Source: Adenophora triphylla var. japonica | Lineage: Eukaryota; Streptophyta; Magnoliopsida; Asterales; Campanulaceae | DNA length: 64,000 bases | Reading direction: 5' to 3' | Assembly: GCA_022495995.1 (NCBI GenBank) | Contig: JAFEMH010005386.1 | Location: 1-64,000 of the forward strand | In this document: piece after piece, positions 34,571-44,447 of the stretch | Layout of the letters: each line of letters opens with the position of its first letter | How positions within the stretch are numbered: the stretch's first letter is position 1 | Program-made: the position numbers and the translations under genes | The notes under the pieces: generated by a model | Told to the model about the DNA's origin: nothing | Databases searched by the model: none | The model's input: the letters and a program-made list of their open reading frames with translations, nothing else

Positions 34571-35600
34571 TGAAAGTTTCGTGTAGCTAGGAAGCTTCAA
34601 ACAACTCAACAGAATACGGATGTGAGTACAGATGTGTCTCACAACTGTCCACACATCCACAAATAATGCAGCGGAATAAATAAATAACACAAGGGTTATA
34701 TACGCTTACTGATCTTGAGATCAGCAAACTAGGCTTACGCCCAAAAACTTTTCACTATAAAAACTTTTGTTGCTTACAAAAATATGAATAAGTGAAAAAC
34801 TAAAAGACGAAAATACTAAATGAGTTCTAATCACCTTCTACGACAAGAACAGTACCCCTTTCCCAAGTAGATCCTATTCTAGTCAGAAGTAAAACAAAGA
34901 ACTCGATTAAAACCTAGATGTGAGTTCGGATGTATGTCACAACCTTCACTCACAACCTAAAACAACAATGTTGAAAAACTGTGAAGACAAAGTATTTTTC
35001 TCTCTTTTAGTCGTGTCTTCTCTTGTGCTGATGTCCTTGTATTTATATGCACCATGGAGAAGATCTTCACGTAATCAACAGCATTCCTTTGTGAGATCTC
35101 AAAACCTAGAATGTTAGTAGGTTAGTCCTAATGTAAAACAATGTACATAAATAAAAGATATTTATTCTATTTACAAAGTCCTTGTCAAAGTAGTACACAA
35201 TAAATCATTCATGAAAGTCCCAAAATCAACTTACCATCTTTGATGTAATTTCGAAAATAAGGAAACAATATTTATTCCCTAAAAACTCACGTTTTCACCT
35301 TGAAGTTGAATTGCATAAATTTAACCAAAACAAATCTAATGCTAATCATATATACCTTCCTAAATTAATACACCAACTAAATATTACGTGATAAAGTGAT
35401 AAAGTCAAAAGATTGAGCCGTTTATATCTCGAATTACGGCTGTGGTTTAACAACTACCACTGCAATATTTGCAATATTAATAGTAACACTCGCATTCTTT
35501 CTTTCCAAAGAGCACTAACACTATTCAAAGGTTATGAGCAACAAAAGATTATACTAAAAAGACTTTTCAGAATCCACCAAAAATTATGAGCAACAAAAGA
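34571..35600 (-). repeat. 5' LTR of the SIRE-type element (right edge uncertain)
   Basis: The inner edge (TGAAAGTTTCGTG on the + strand, hence ...CTTTCA on the minus) is fixed by the primer-binding site. A minus-strand TATAAATA box lies at 35,040-35,047, so R-U5 would be roughly 34,571-35,010 and U3 to its right. Without the partner LTR the outer end is a guess. Two copies of the ATGTG/CACAT motif fall at 34,618-34,660 and 34,916-34,958. Confidence 0.6.
35040..35047 (-). promoter_or_regulatory. TATA box of the SIRE-type LTR
   Basis: TATAAATA on the minus strand, about 470 bp upstream of the primer-binding site. Confidence 0.6.
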
Positions 35601-36262
35601 AGAAATTCTTGCCAAGGCTTAAAATTACATCCAAGAAGTCTGAGTTTTTACCATCACAAGATATGCTTATCTATAGTATAAATCACACCTCCACTATCTA
35701 TAGTACTTTGAACAGTTCCATCTGCTGAATTTCCCATTTTGTCCTCATTAAGTTTTCCCTTTCCCATTTTGCCCTTTAAAAAAAAAATTAATAAAAAAAA
35801 AAAACGTGTCCTCGGACACGGGCTTAATTAAAAAAAAAAATGTGTCCTCGAACACGGGCTTTTACTAGTATACGATAAATAGAACATCACACTATTCCAT
35901 AGGTAAAATATGCAAGAATGAAAGCAATGGAAAATCAAAAGTTGATGATAAAGCGAATGCATATACCGTCTTTACCAAAATTGCCTTATCTCTCTTTCTA
36001 CCGATTTTATTTTGTGAAAGTAGACACACCGATCTTTCAAACGGATACTTTTACAGAACATTTTATTCTTAAAGTGGACTAAAATCTGGTTTCCCCAATT
36101 TGACAAATCTGCTTCATTTAATCTATTTGTCTGACCTTTGCTTTGATTCAGTGGATTTGTTCCCTATAGATGCTCCTGTGTCACTTGCACTCAGTAACAA
36201 AAATTCGAGAAGATAGTTATTCGTACTAAAAATGCTTACATAATACGGCGGCTTCATACAAA
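35601..36262. other. Intergenic sequence downstream of the P450
   Basis: AT-rich with no gene seen. At 35,800-35,870 a ~45-bp unit is repeated twice (GTGTCCTCGGACACGGGCTT, then GTGTCCTCGAACACGGGCTT), each with a CGTGTCCTCGGACACG-type palindrome after a poly(A) run. Confidence 0.5.
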
Positions 36263-36351
36263 TTACACGGAAGGAAAAAACAACTTAAATTCACCGAAAA
36301 CAATTCTAAGAACACAGAGAGATTCAACTTTAGAAGTTTGGATCCGTGAAA

Positions 36352-38920
36352 CTAAGAACAAGGAGTTGCGATTAAAGACAAGCTGTTCTTTTTTTTTGAC
36401 AGTTTTTCCAAAAACCTCACTCATGTCAAGATCCTTTGGCTTCATTCCATTTGGGAGTTTCCAATCAAAATGGTAAAAAAGTTGCGCAAGAACAAGTTCA
36501 AGAGTAGCCATAGCAAATGATATGCCCGTACACATTCTCCGTCCTGCCCCGAATGGGGTATACTCAAAGTTAACTCCTTTAAAATCTAACGAAGAGTTTT
36601 CAAATCTTTCGGGGGAAAAGCTCTCTGGGTCATCCCAATATTCAGGATCTCTTGCAATGGCCGAAAGGTTGATTAAGATATTAGTTTTTTCCGGTATTGT
36701 GTAACCTTCAATCTCAAATTGCTCTCTGCTTTGCCGGGGTAGAATTGCAAAAGGGTTTCGCAATCGCAAAGTTTCTTTGATCACCATCTTTAGGTAACTA
36801 CACTGTTGAAGATCTTTCTCGTCCACCATTTTCTTTCCGGCAACGACTTTTCTCAGTTCAGCTTGTGCTTTCTCCATCACTCTAGGGTTTCTTATTATTT
36901 CGGACATTGCCCATTCTAATGCTGTTGCACTAGTTTCCGTCCCTCCTCCAAAGATGTCCTGCACCATGCACATATAGATGTATAAAAATGTGACGGTTGA
37001 CTTACTAACATGTTTACATACTCAGTGTATGGGATGACATGGATCTCGAACTGCTCACTACTAGAAAATGTCTTTTATATGCTATTTGTTTGAGACGTCA
37101 ATTTTTAATAGTCTTCATTTTAACATTTTTTGGACAAATTATTCTCAAATAGTCTATTGTGGGACATCATTTTCCTAACTGTCTATATTTTGGGACAACA
37201 TTTTCAAATGTTCCCTATTTTAACATGTTATATTTATCCAGAGACTGTAATTTCTTTGTCTATAAAATATTTGTGACACTCACTTAATAAGTCACCTATT
37301 TAGTCAGTTTTATCCTAAATTCAAACAGAGACGGATTTAGAGGCTATTTAAGGTAGTAAACAGACGTGTCAATAGCTACGTGTTATAATAGTGTTGCGGG
37401 CAAGAAATTTGTTTCATGCGCCGAAAAGTGTGTTTGAGATTTAATCATATCTCCCCTTTTGCGAGATATGAGGTTGAGATTTATTGTGAATAATCGTATA
37501 AATCTCGATAACACATCTCGTTAAAGGGTTGATTTAGCTAATTCGAGCATCCATGCTCCGCAGCAGTAGTTACTCGTCCGGGATTAAACACTCACATACA
37601 TATATGTAAGCTTTTAAATTTGCAAAATAAATATTGTACTCGCACTGTTCCAAACTATTTTTTGCCATTAAATTTAATGACCTTTTAAAACTTATCAATC
37701 AATAAAAATTGTGTCCCTAAATGTTTTTTTCGTAATTCATTATATACAACTAAAATTTTGAAATTCATTATTTACGACTAAAATTTTGAAAGTGAATAGA
37801 AAGCATGTTTAAGATTTTTTTTTCTGTTAAAATTCAACATTCTTAAAATGATACTTAAATTTAAAATGATCATTTATTTTGGGACGTAGGGAGTAATATG
37901 ATATTTTTAAGGGTGGAAATTCATTTAAAGACTAACTTTTACCAAAAAAAAATAATAATAATTCCCTTGACTAAATTATTTACAAAAAATGACAAATATT
38001 TAGGAACAGAAAGTTACCATAATAACGCCCTTGATGTTGTCAAGTGTGAAATTAGGGAGCTCTAAGGCACCAGTCTCCTTAACCCTCAAGAGAACATCTA
38101 CTAGATCTTCATCCTCTTCTTTGATTTTGCCAATATTCTTTCTATGATCATCAATAATTTCATCCAAAACTCTATCTAGCTTTTTATGTGTTTTCCTCAC
38201 TTTAGACATCATTCCATTAAAGGTAGAAATCCATTTAAAAGATGGGAACAAATCAGCTGCTTCAAGACCTCCAAGGAACCCTACTAACTCCAAAATTACG
38301 GCAATAGCTTCTTCTTGTTGTTTGCATTTGCTTCCAAATACTGATCTACAAGAAATTACATTCACCAACGAGTAAATCATTTCACCAAGATTTACCGGTG
38401 ATCCAGAAGATGACCTAATGGACTCAACAGCCCGCGACACCTCTTCTTGGCGTATTAGGCGAAATGACTGGACTTTTTTAGCACTCAAGACTTCCAAAAT
38501 GCAAATCTTGTTCATTTGTCTCCATAATTTACCATATGGGGAGAAAATGATGTCTCCATTATTATATAAGACAACTTTTGTAGCAAGAGAGTCGGGCCTA
38601 TTTGCTACGGCTAGATCATTGTTCTTAAGAACCTCCTTTGCGAGCCGAGCAGATGATATGACAACGGTTGAGATTTCACCAAGTTGCAGATGCATGATTG
38701 GTCCATGTTTCTTGGCTAATTCCCTGAAAACATGATGTGGTAATGAAGAACCAACCAAGTGAGGCAAGTTTCCAATGATTGGAAACTTCCACGGCCCCGG
38801 CGGAAGTTTCTTTTGTGCTTGTGTGCTTTTCGTAATCGTTCTGCAGATTTGTATGATTAGGAGGAGGAAGAAGAAGAAAGGGATAATAGGGAAGATGAAA
38901 TTGATACCAAAGATCTCCAT
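36352..38920 (-). CDS. Cytochrome P450, CYP71 clan (CYP71D-like), two exons
   Basis: Heme monooxygenase of the ER membrane; plant CYP71 members oxidise terpenoids, phenolics or alkaloids. Exon 1 is 38,920-38,018 (301 codons), the intron 38,017-36,959 (GT...AG, phase 0, at the position conserved in A-type P450s), exon 2 from 36,958. Visible: N-terminal hydrophobic anchor (residues 1-27), proline hinge LPPGP (39-43), I-helix GGGTETS (305-311), ExxR as ETLR (363-366), PERF (417-420) and heme loop PFGAGRRMCTG with Cys444. I start at the ATG at 38,920. As written, a nine-base A run on the coding strand (36,389-36,397) shifts the last ~30 residues out of the family frame and the ORF runs on to 36,263. 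One base fewer would end it at 36,352 with 502 residues, the usual length. Substrate unknown. Confidence 0.9.
37056..37393. mobile_element. Possible CACTA-type MITE in the P450 intron
   Basis: The left end reads CACTACTAGAAAATG, very like plant CACTA termini, and the right end reads ATAATAGTG. The 3-bp flanks (GCT and TTG) do not match, so a target duplication is not supported. Tentative. Confidence 0.3.
37639..37893. mobile_element. Stowaway-like MITE in the P450 intron
   Basis: About 255 bp bounded by TA. The right terminus GGGACGTAGGGAG is typical; the left (CTCGCACTGTTCC) is a decayed copy of the CTCCCTCCGTCCC terminus. Confidence 0.65.
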
Positions 38921-39276
38921 TGTTGAATTCAAAGAGATTGGAAAGAAAAATGTGTGCTATTTTGAGTGTTCACTTTCCCTTTTATTGTGAAACAAGTTAT
39001 GCTGTTTTGTTTCCTAGGGAGTAATTTGATCACCAAATCTGATGCTGTTTTGTTTCTTTAGGTAGTAATTTGAACAATTAATTGTGTCTTCATATGTCTG
39101 CTGATATGCAATAATTAAGACTAGATTGGAACTATTGTTTATTTTATTGCGTTTGTTATAATATTGATGCATCCGTAGGTTATGATAGGCATGAGTAAAA
39201 AAATCAAAAATGGTTCAACTTTGAAATATGAAGCATGACATATGCTTCTCAACACCATTTCACGCAAATATGCTCG
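38921..39276 (-). promoter_or_regulatory. Upstream region of the P450 gene
   Basis: No other gene is seen. On the minus strand an AATAAAAGG sequence about 60 bp before the ATG is the only TATA-like candidate; its use is a guess. Confidence 0.35.
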
Positions 39277-39999
39277 TGTATGAACATTTAATTGGGGAAA
39301 TACGATCAAAACTAACTTTCCGTCAAATTTTTAACAGAATTGCTAACTAAGATAACTTTAAGGTAGTTTCACACATACACATGGATTAATTTTCCAAATA
39401 AGCATGCTGAATACACATTTCACACATATATAATTATTATTTTTATTAAAAGATATTTTTACTTTGATTTATAATAGTCAATTTAATTAATTTTTAAACA
39501 TTTAATTATCTTAATGAATTCTAAATCGTTATTAATAGTATTTTAGTAGTGCATCATAATTTGTAAAATTTTATGAAGATGATTAAATTTTTATATGATG
39601 ATGTTGATCAAAAGTCATAAATTCAATGTTTATAAGTTAATTAAATGTATAAATAACCTCCTCCCATTTAAATATTCTCTAATCTCTAAGTATGTTCTAG
39701 ATAACCCACAATTTAATTTATAAATAACCTCCTCCCATTAAAGTGAAATTATCTTCATTTAAAAAAAAAATTTATAAACGAATTAAATTGATTGTTATAA
39801 ATTAAAGTGATATTATCTTTTTTTAAAATAATAATAATAATATTTGTGTGAAATGTATAGTCAATATGCTTATTTGGCGCAAATTTAATCCCCGTGTATG
39901 TATGAAATTACCATAAAGCAGTTTTAGTCGGGTGAGTCTGTTAAAAAATTATCGAAAAGTTAATTTTGGTCATATTTTCTCTAATTAAATATTCATACA
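39277..39999. mobile_element. Foldback/MITE-like element with ~150-bp terminal inverted repeats
   Basis: Left TGTATGAACATTTAATTGGG matches the reverse complement of the right end (TGTATGAATATTTAATTAGA), and similarity continues for about 150 bp, for example CAAATAAGCATG with CAAATAAGCATA. The AT-rich centre encodes nothing. A clear target duplication was not found. Confidence 0.6.
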
Positions 40000-40311
40000 A
40001 GGATGTGCGAAAAATGAAGCTGAAGAGCAAATATATGTCCAATCCCTAAGAAGAGCAAATATACGTCCAATCCCTATGTACTGGAGCAAAAATATTATAT
40101 TCCTCTTGCATAATATAATGGTATAAGATGCCACGTACTATATCTTTAATTATATTTCAGTCATGTGGTTAAAATTAATTAGATAATATGAGGGACTCAT
40201 CAAAATCTTATTCATTTTTAATCATTTTGATGATCATTGAGTATCTCTGAAATCTACAGAGTTTGAACGCATGGCAGTCGAATTAACCATTGTATCTCAT
40301 CCATTGTAATA

Positions 40312-40320
40312 TATAACTAG
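40312..40320. repeat. 9-bp target-site duplication of the Pack-MULE, left (TATAACTAG)
   Basis: Perfect match to 41,519-41,527. A 9-bp duplication is the hallmark of Mutator-like elements. Confidence 0.88.
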
Positions 40321-40798
40321 GGAGCAAAAAATTAAAATATTACTTTTTAAATAATTATTTACCAAAATAACATCAAAAAAAACTTATTTATCAAAATAAC
40401 ACTTTTTTTGAAAACCGGCACTCCGTATTACGGTTTTAAAGAAAATCCGGAATTACTAATTCCGGTTTTAAAAATCTTTTTTTTTTTTTTTTTGGTAAAT
40501 CCGGAACCTCTACTTCCGGTTTTAAAAATCAATTTTTTTTTTTGTTAAATCCGGAACATCTATTGCCGGTTTTAAAAATAATTTTTTTTTTGGTTATGTC
40601 GTGTCTGTCAGAGAGAGAGAGAGTAATTATTTTTATTTTTTTTATTTTGTAATCCGGCACTTGGTGTGCCGGTTTTAAAAAATTGTAAATTCTGACAATC
40701 CTATACTTGCGAGGAGTGAAATTCCGGCACACAATCGTACATATATATGGAACTTTGTAACAATGCATAGCTTATAAGTAACATGAAATTTTCTACAG

Positions 40799-41138
40799 GA
40801 ATGGCCATTGATGAGCAAACTCGACCCTGCTGTATATGGACCTCCTGAATCAGGAATTACTAAGGAGATAGTAGAGCGAGAGATTGGAGGCATGACGACC
40901 CACGATCAGGTAACACAAAACTCATATTCTACTCCCTCCGTCCCAAAATGAATGTTCAATTCTTTTTCAAATTTGCTCTTGATCAATAGCAAATTTGAAA
41001 AAAAAAAAAAAATGGAAATTCAGTTGGGACAGAGATAGTACGTAAGAGTGCTATTAGAGATCCAAAAACTCATGTCATGAAAATTGATCTACTTGCAGGC
41101 TCTGCGGCAAAAGAAACTATTCATTTTGGACTACCACC
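40799..41138 (+). pseudogene. Captured 13-lipoxygenase gene fragment (exon-intron-exon)
   Basis: Lipoxygenases oxygenate polyunsaturated fatty acids; the 13-type feeds jasmonate synthesis in plastids. Exon piece 1 (40,799-40,909, 37 codons) follows an ACAG acceptor and reads EWPLMSKLDPAVYGPPESGI, then TKEIVEREIGGMTTHDQ, ending at a GT donor. Exon piece 2 (41,099-41,138) follows TTGCAG and reads ALRQKKLFILDYH. The order and wording fit the conserved region just before the substrate cavity in plant LOX proteins. The intron (40,910-41,098) is retained and contains a MITE. The iron ligands and the rest of the protein are absent, so it has no enzyme function. Confidence 0.85.
40932..41038. mobile_element. 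Stowaway-like MITE inside the captured lipoxygenase intron
   Basis: 107 bp flanked by TA, with termini CTCCCTCCGTCCC and GGGACAGAGATAG and an internal CAAATTTGCT...AGCAAATTTG inverted repeat. Confidence 0.8.
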
Positions 41139-41518
41139 AAGTGCCGGAATTTACAATTTTTTAAAACCGGCACACCAAGTGCCGGATTACAAAATAAAAA
41201 AAATAAAAATAATTACTCTCTCTCTCTGACAGACACGAGATAACCAAAAAAAAAAAAATTATTTTTAAAACCGGCAATAGATGTTCCGGATTTAACAAAA
41301 AAAAAAAAAATTGATTTTTAAAACCGGAAGTAGAGGTTCCGGATTTACCAAAAAAAAAAAAAAGATTTTTAAAACCGGAATTAGTAATTCCGGATTTTCT
41401 TTAAAACCGGAATACGGAGTGCCGGTTTTCAAAAAAAGTGTTATTTTGGTAAATAAGTTTTTTTTGATATTATTTTGGTAAATAATTATTTAAAAAGTAA
41501 TATTTTGATTTTTTGCTC

Positions 41519-41527
41519 TATAACTAG
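41519..41527. repeat. 9-bp target-site duplication of the Pack-MULE, right (TATAACTAG)
   Basis: Matches 40,312-40,320 exactly. Confidence 0.88.
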
Positions 41528-41535
41528 CCTATATA

Positions 41536-41852
41536 AATTGTAACTTATGTGTTATAGTACTCTATGCATGTAACTAGCCAACTTATAACATGTAACTCAT
41601 GTTAGGGTTAATTTGAACATTTTCTCCCGCTCAAGTCTCGTCTATTGACTTCAGCATTGATTGTGTGACTGAGCCCACTCGACCATTATGCATAAATTGT
41701 AACTTATGTGTTATAGTACTCATGCATGTAACTAGCCAACTTATAACATGTAACTCATGTTAGGGTTAATTTGAACATTTTCTTTCGCTCAAGTCTCGTC
41801 TATTGACTTCAGCATTGATTGTGTGACTGGGCCCACTCGACCATTATGCACT
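41536..41852. repeat. Tandem duplication, ~158-bp unit
   Basis: Two near-identical head-to-tail copies starting AAATTGTAACTTATGTGTTA (about 41,536 and 41,694) and ending CCACTCGACCATTATGCA. No coding sequence. Confidence 0.85.
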
Positions 41853-42387
41853 CATAATGTCTTTGCATGCCCCAGATCGCCCGGCCCCACTTTAGTTGAA
41901 TAAAAAAAAATCAAGTCTTTTTCACTACCGATTTTTAAGGATGAACGTAACCGAATACAGTGTTTCGTTTTTCATAGATTAGATTAATTTGCTGATCATG
42001 CATACGACATAAATAAACTAAATATCCGATGCTTTGGCCAAAAGTTTAAGCTAAATATTTCCATTGTTGATATTTTTTATGAATGTTAAACCAAGTGATG
42101 CATCAATAGTTAAAGCAATTAGAATAAACACTAGTTGCAATTTCGTCTTTATTATTGTATCTCAAATATATATATTAAGACAAAATTACATATTCAAATT
42201 TTACTCACCTAGGAATCAAAAAAGCGAAATATGTGTTTTTTATAGCAACTAGCCTCCAAAATATGTCCACTTCTCCAACTTTAATCTGATGTTTTTTAAG
42301 GATGAACGTAACCGAATAAAGTGTTGCGTTTTTCATAAATTAGATTAATCTGCTGATAATGCATACGACATAAATAAATTAAATATC

Positions 42388-42711
42388 AGTTGGAGAATAT
42401 GGTGGAGCGAGATGGATCGGACCGAGTGAAACGGATCTAGACCGATGGAGCGGACCGAGTTTGCAAGGAAATACTTGTTTCCTAATGTTAGCTTTGTATT
42501 TTAGGAAGACTCCTTAATTAAGAAGGAAAGTAAAATATGTAGCTAGAATAAGAATCCTAGTCAAAGAAGAATTATTGTGTATACATAGGATTGTATCTCC
42601 TATTAGAATTAGGACTCTAAAATTAGTATAAATAGGTGTTTTGGACAATTGTAAAAGAGGAGAGTGAAATAATATAGAAATTATAATCCTACTCCTCTCC
42701 ACATTTTAACA
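42388..42711 (+). mobile_element. Solo LTR, copia-like (324 bp)
   Basis: Flanked by a perfect 5-bp duplication ATATC (42,383-42,387 and 42,712-42,716) within a tandem-array unit. It starts AGTTGGAGAATATGG, one change from a TG start, and ends ...TTTTAACA. A + strand TATAAATA lies near 42,629. No internal region, so it arose by LTR-LTR recombination or is a very short element. Confidence 0.8.
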
Positions 42712-43008
42712 ATATCCGATGCTTTGGCCAAAAGTTTAAGCTAAATATTTCCATTGTTGATATTTTTTATGAATGTTAAGTGATGCATCAATAGTTAAAG
42801 CAATTAGAATAAACACTAGTTGCAATTTCGTCTTTATTATTGTATCTCAAATATATATATTAAGACAAAATTACATATTCAAAATTTACTCACCTAGGAA
42901 TCAAACAAGCGAAATATGTGTTTTTTTATAGCAACTAGCCTCCAAAATATGTCCACTTCTCCAACTTTAATCTGATGTTTTTTAAGGATGAACGTAATCG
43001 AATACAGT

Positions 43009-43013
43009 GTTTC
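43009..43013. repeat. Target-site duplication of the Tat element, left (GTTTC)
   Basis: Matches 55,819-55,823 exactly; the tandem-array sequence is continuous across the insertion (CAGTGTTTC | GTTTTTCATAG). Confidence 0.92.
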
Positions 43014-43779
43014 TGATGATGTCAAAATCGTCAAATCAGTCCAAATTCAAGTGATGAATGCTCCGACAATTGTGAGGCCTGAAAATAAGAGAAAACACAT
43101 AAACTAAGCCGGGGCGGATCCGGCTAAAGGCTCTCCGGCGTGAGAGTAAGTTCACGATTTGTATGTGAGAAATCAAATTGACAGAGTTTCTCCTATGTAA
43201 AAAGTAACGTACCAAATAATGAGCCATGAGGCTTGTATTTATAGGGATGGATTGATAGAATCCATGTTGGAGTGAACTTGTAAAGAGATAAGATATAATC
43301 TTAAGAGAATTATATCTGCTAAAGAGTCATTGTTTGACTTGGATTGGTGTTGATAATTGTAATCCTAATTGGATCATGACTGTAGAATCCTTGTTTGATA
43401 AGGACTGTGTAATCTGCTAGCCGGAACGCCGAGGAACAGAAATGTTTTATCTCGGCCTTGGAAAGTAGGCCGAGGTGAATGATTCTGCTTCCTCGTTATT
43501 TGGTGCTTGGCCGGCAAGGTAACATGCCGGGGTAAATGATTTTGTTTCCTCGTCACTTGATGATATGCCGAGGTACCAACTTTTATCTCCTCGTCACTTG
43601 TGACATCTCGGGATATGACAGCCCATGCATGATGATATAATGTCGAGGTGGATGATCCTCGTTATACGAGGAAAGTGTTCCTCGGCCCTGATACTTGTGT
43701 GTTGGATTATGTTTATGGCCCAATCCATTTGGGCCCAGCTTGAACAAGCCCATACTCGTATCTCGATTTATACCGTTCA
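43014..43779 (-). repeat. 3' LTR of the Tat element
   Basis: 766 bp, the same length as 55,053-55,818. On the minus strand it begins TGAACGGTATAAATCGAG and ends CATCATCA. Many differences from the partner are C-to-T or G-to-A on this side, as expected for deaminated methylated cytosines. Confidence 0.95.
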
Positions 43780-43800
43780 GTGGCCCCCGACTTTCTAGCT
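43780..43800 (-). promoter_or_regulatory. Polypurine tract of the Tat element
   Basis: The minus strand reads AGAAAGTCGGGGGCCAC directly before the 3' LTR, a strong purine tract for plus-strand priming. Confidence 0.8.
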
Positions 43801-44025
43801 CGGCTTAGGACGAGTAGAAAGTCATCTCGTCCTCGGCTTATAGGATACGAACAGGTTTTGACACGTCTCCTCGGCGTCTCTTCATTATCTGACGGTTAAT
43901 ATTCTCATGATTATACGGGGTCCCCCATGTCTTGTCACGCTTTGGAAATCGTTACCAGCATTTAATTTAGGGGGCGCCAGACCCGGATTTTTGCTTTACC
44001 CATGGGTTTGACCCGATTAAGGGGT

Positions 44026-44445
44026 TATAAAAAGCTAAAACCCTTCTCATTTCACTCTTTACAGACCCCAAGCATTTGAGAGAGAATAGCACGGTTCAGG
44101 CGACAAACATTCCGGCGATCTTAATCTTGTTCAAACCCAGTTTCCGGCGAAGGTCTATTTCTCCGGCGGTGTTGATTTCATAGCGACTCCAACAGTTCCT
44201 GTAAACTCAGGTATGAAATTCCTTCCTTTTTATGCATTTCGCTCCTGATTTTGATCATTCTAGGGTTTTTAGGAGAAATTGTGGATGAGTCAAGAAAATG
44301 AATTGCATTTGTTGAAGATTGAAGCTTTTCTTCATAAATCTCTGTCTTTAACTCCCAAAACTTCAAGTCCTTGATTTTCTTTGCATTTTGTTGTACTTCT
44401 TTGAATATTGAATGAACTCCCCCTTTAATCTTTGATTCCCCTTAG
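44026..44445 (+). promoter_or_regulatory. Promoter, 5'UTR and 5'UTR intron of the antisense gene
   Basis: TATAAAAA at 44,026-44,033 is followed about 30 bp later by a likely start region (CTCATTTCACTCTTTACAG). A canonical intron (GTATGA at 44,211 to CCCCTTAG at 44,445) ends two bases before the first ATG. This looks like an independent RNA polymerase II promoter within the element, just inside the 3' LTR. Confidence 0.6.
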
Positions 44446-44447
44446 CA

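Larger units (their letters stand above)
22315..35600 (-). mobile_element. SIRE-type Ty1/copia retrotransposon (decayed, nested)
   Basis: A large copia element on the minus strand. Its 5' LTR is near 34,571 to ~35.6 kb, with a TGGTATCAGAGCC primer-binding site (initiator-Met tRNA type), a gag split by element D, a pol with the copia order protease-integrase-RT-RNase H, and a third ORF downstream of pol. Two zinc knuckles and an extra 3' ORF are typical of the SIRE/Maximus lineage. The 3' end, including the 3' LTR, is cut by element B at 22,315 and lies outside the window. Several frameshifts make it inactive. The outer edge of the 5' LTR could not be placed because no second LTR is available, so 35,600 is approximate. 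Confidence 0.8.
36959..38017 (-). other. Intron of the P450 gene
   Basis: 1,059 bp with GTAAC at the donor and GCAG at the acceptor. It contains a Stowaway-like MITE (37,639-37,893) and a possible CACTA-ended insertion (37,056-37,393). No coding sequence was recognised. Confidence 0.85.
40321..41518. mobile_element. Pack-MULE-like element carrying lipoxygenase exons
   Basis: A 1.2-kb element with long inverted termini (about 40,322-40,697 and 41,140-41,518, roughly 375 bp each) flanked by a 9-bp duplication, as expected for a Mutator-like element. Each arm holds four diverged ~55-bp units alternating a short (A/T)CCGG...CCGG palindrome with a poly(T) run. Between the arms lie two lipoxygenase exons and their intron in genomic form. 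No transposase is present, so a MULE elsewhere must have moved it. Confidence 0.85.
41938..43013. repeat. Tandem array with ~357-bp unit (left block)
   Basis: Units begin AAGGATGAACGTAACCGAAT at 41,938, 42,297 and 42,984. Shared landmarks within the unit are TAGATTAGATTAATCTGCTG, a GATGCTTTGGCCAAAAGTTT stretch and CTCACCTAGGAATCAAACAA. The second unit is interrupted by a solo LTR and the third by the Tat element at 43,013. The array resumes at 55,819. Confidence 0.85.

Noticed and set aside
40799..41138. A functional lipoxygenase gene
   Set aside because: Only about 50 codons between MULE arms; no catalytic region.
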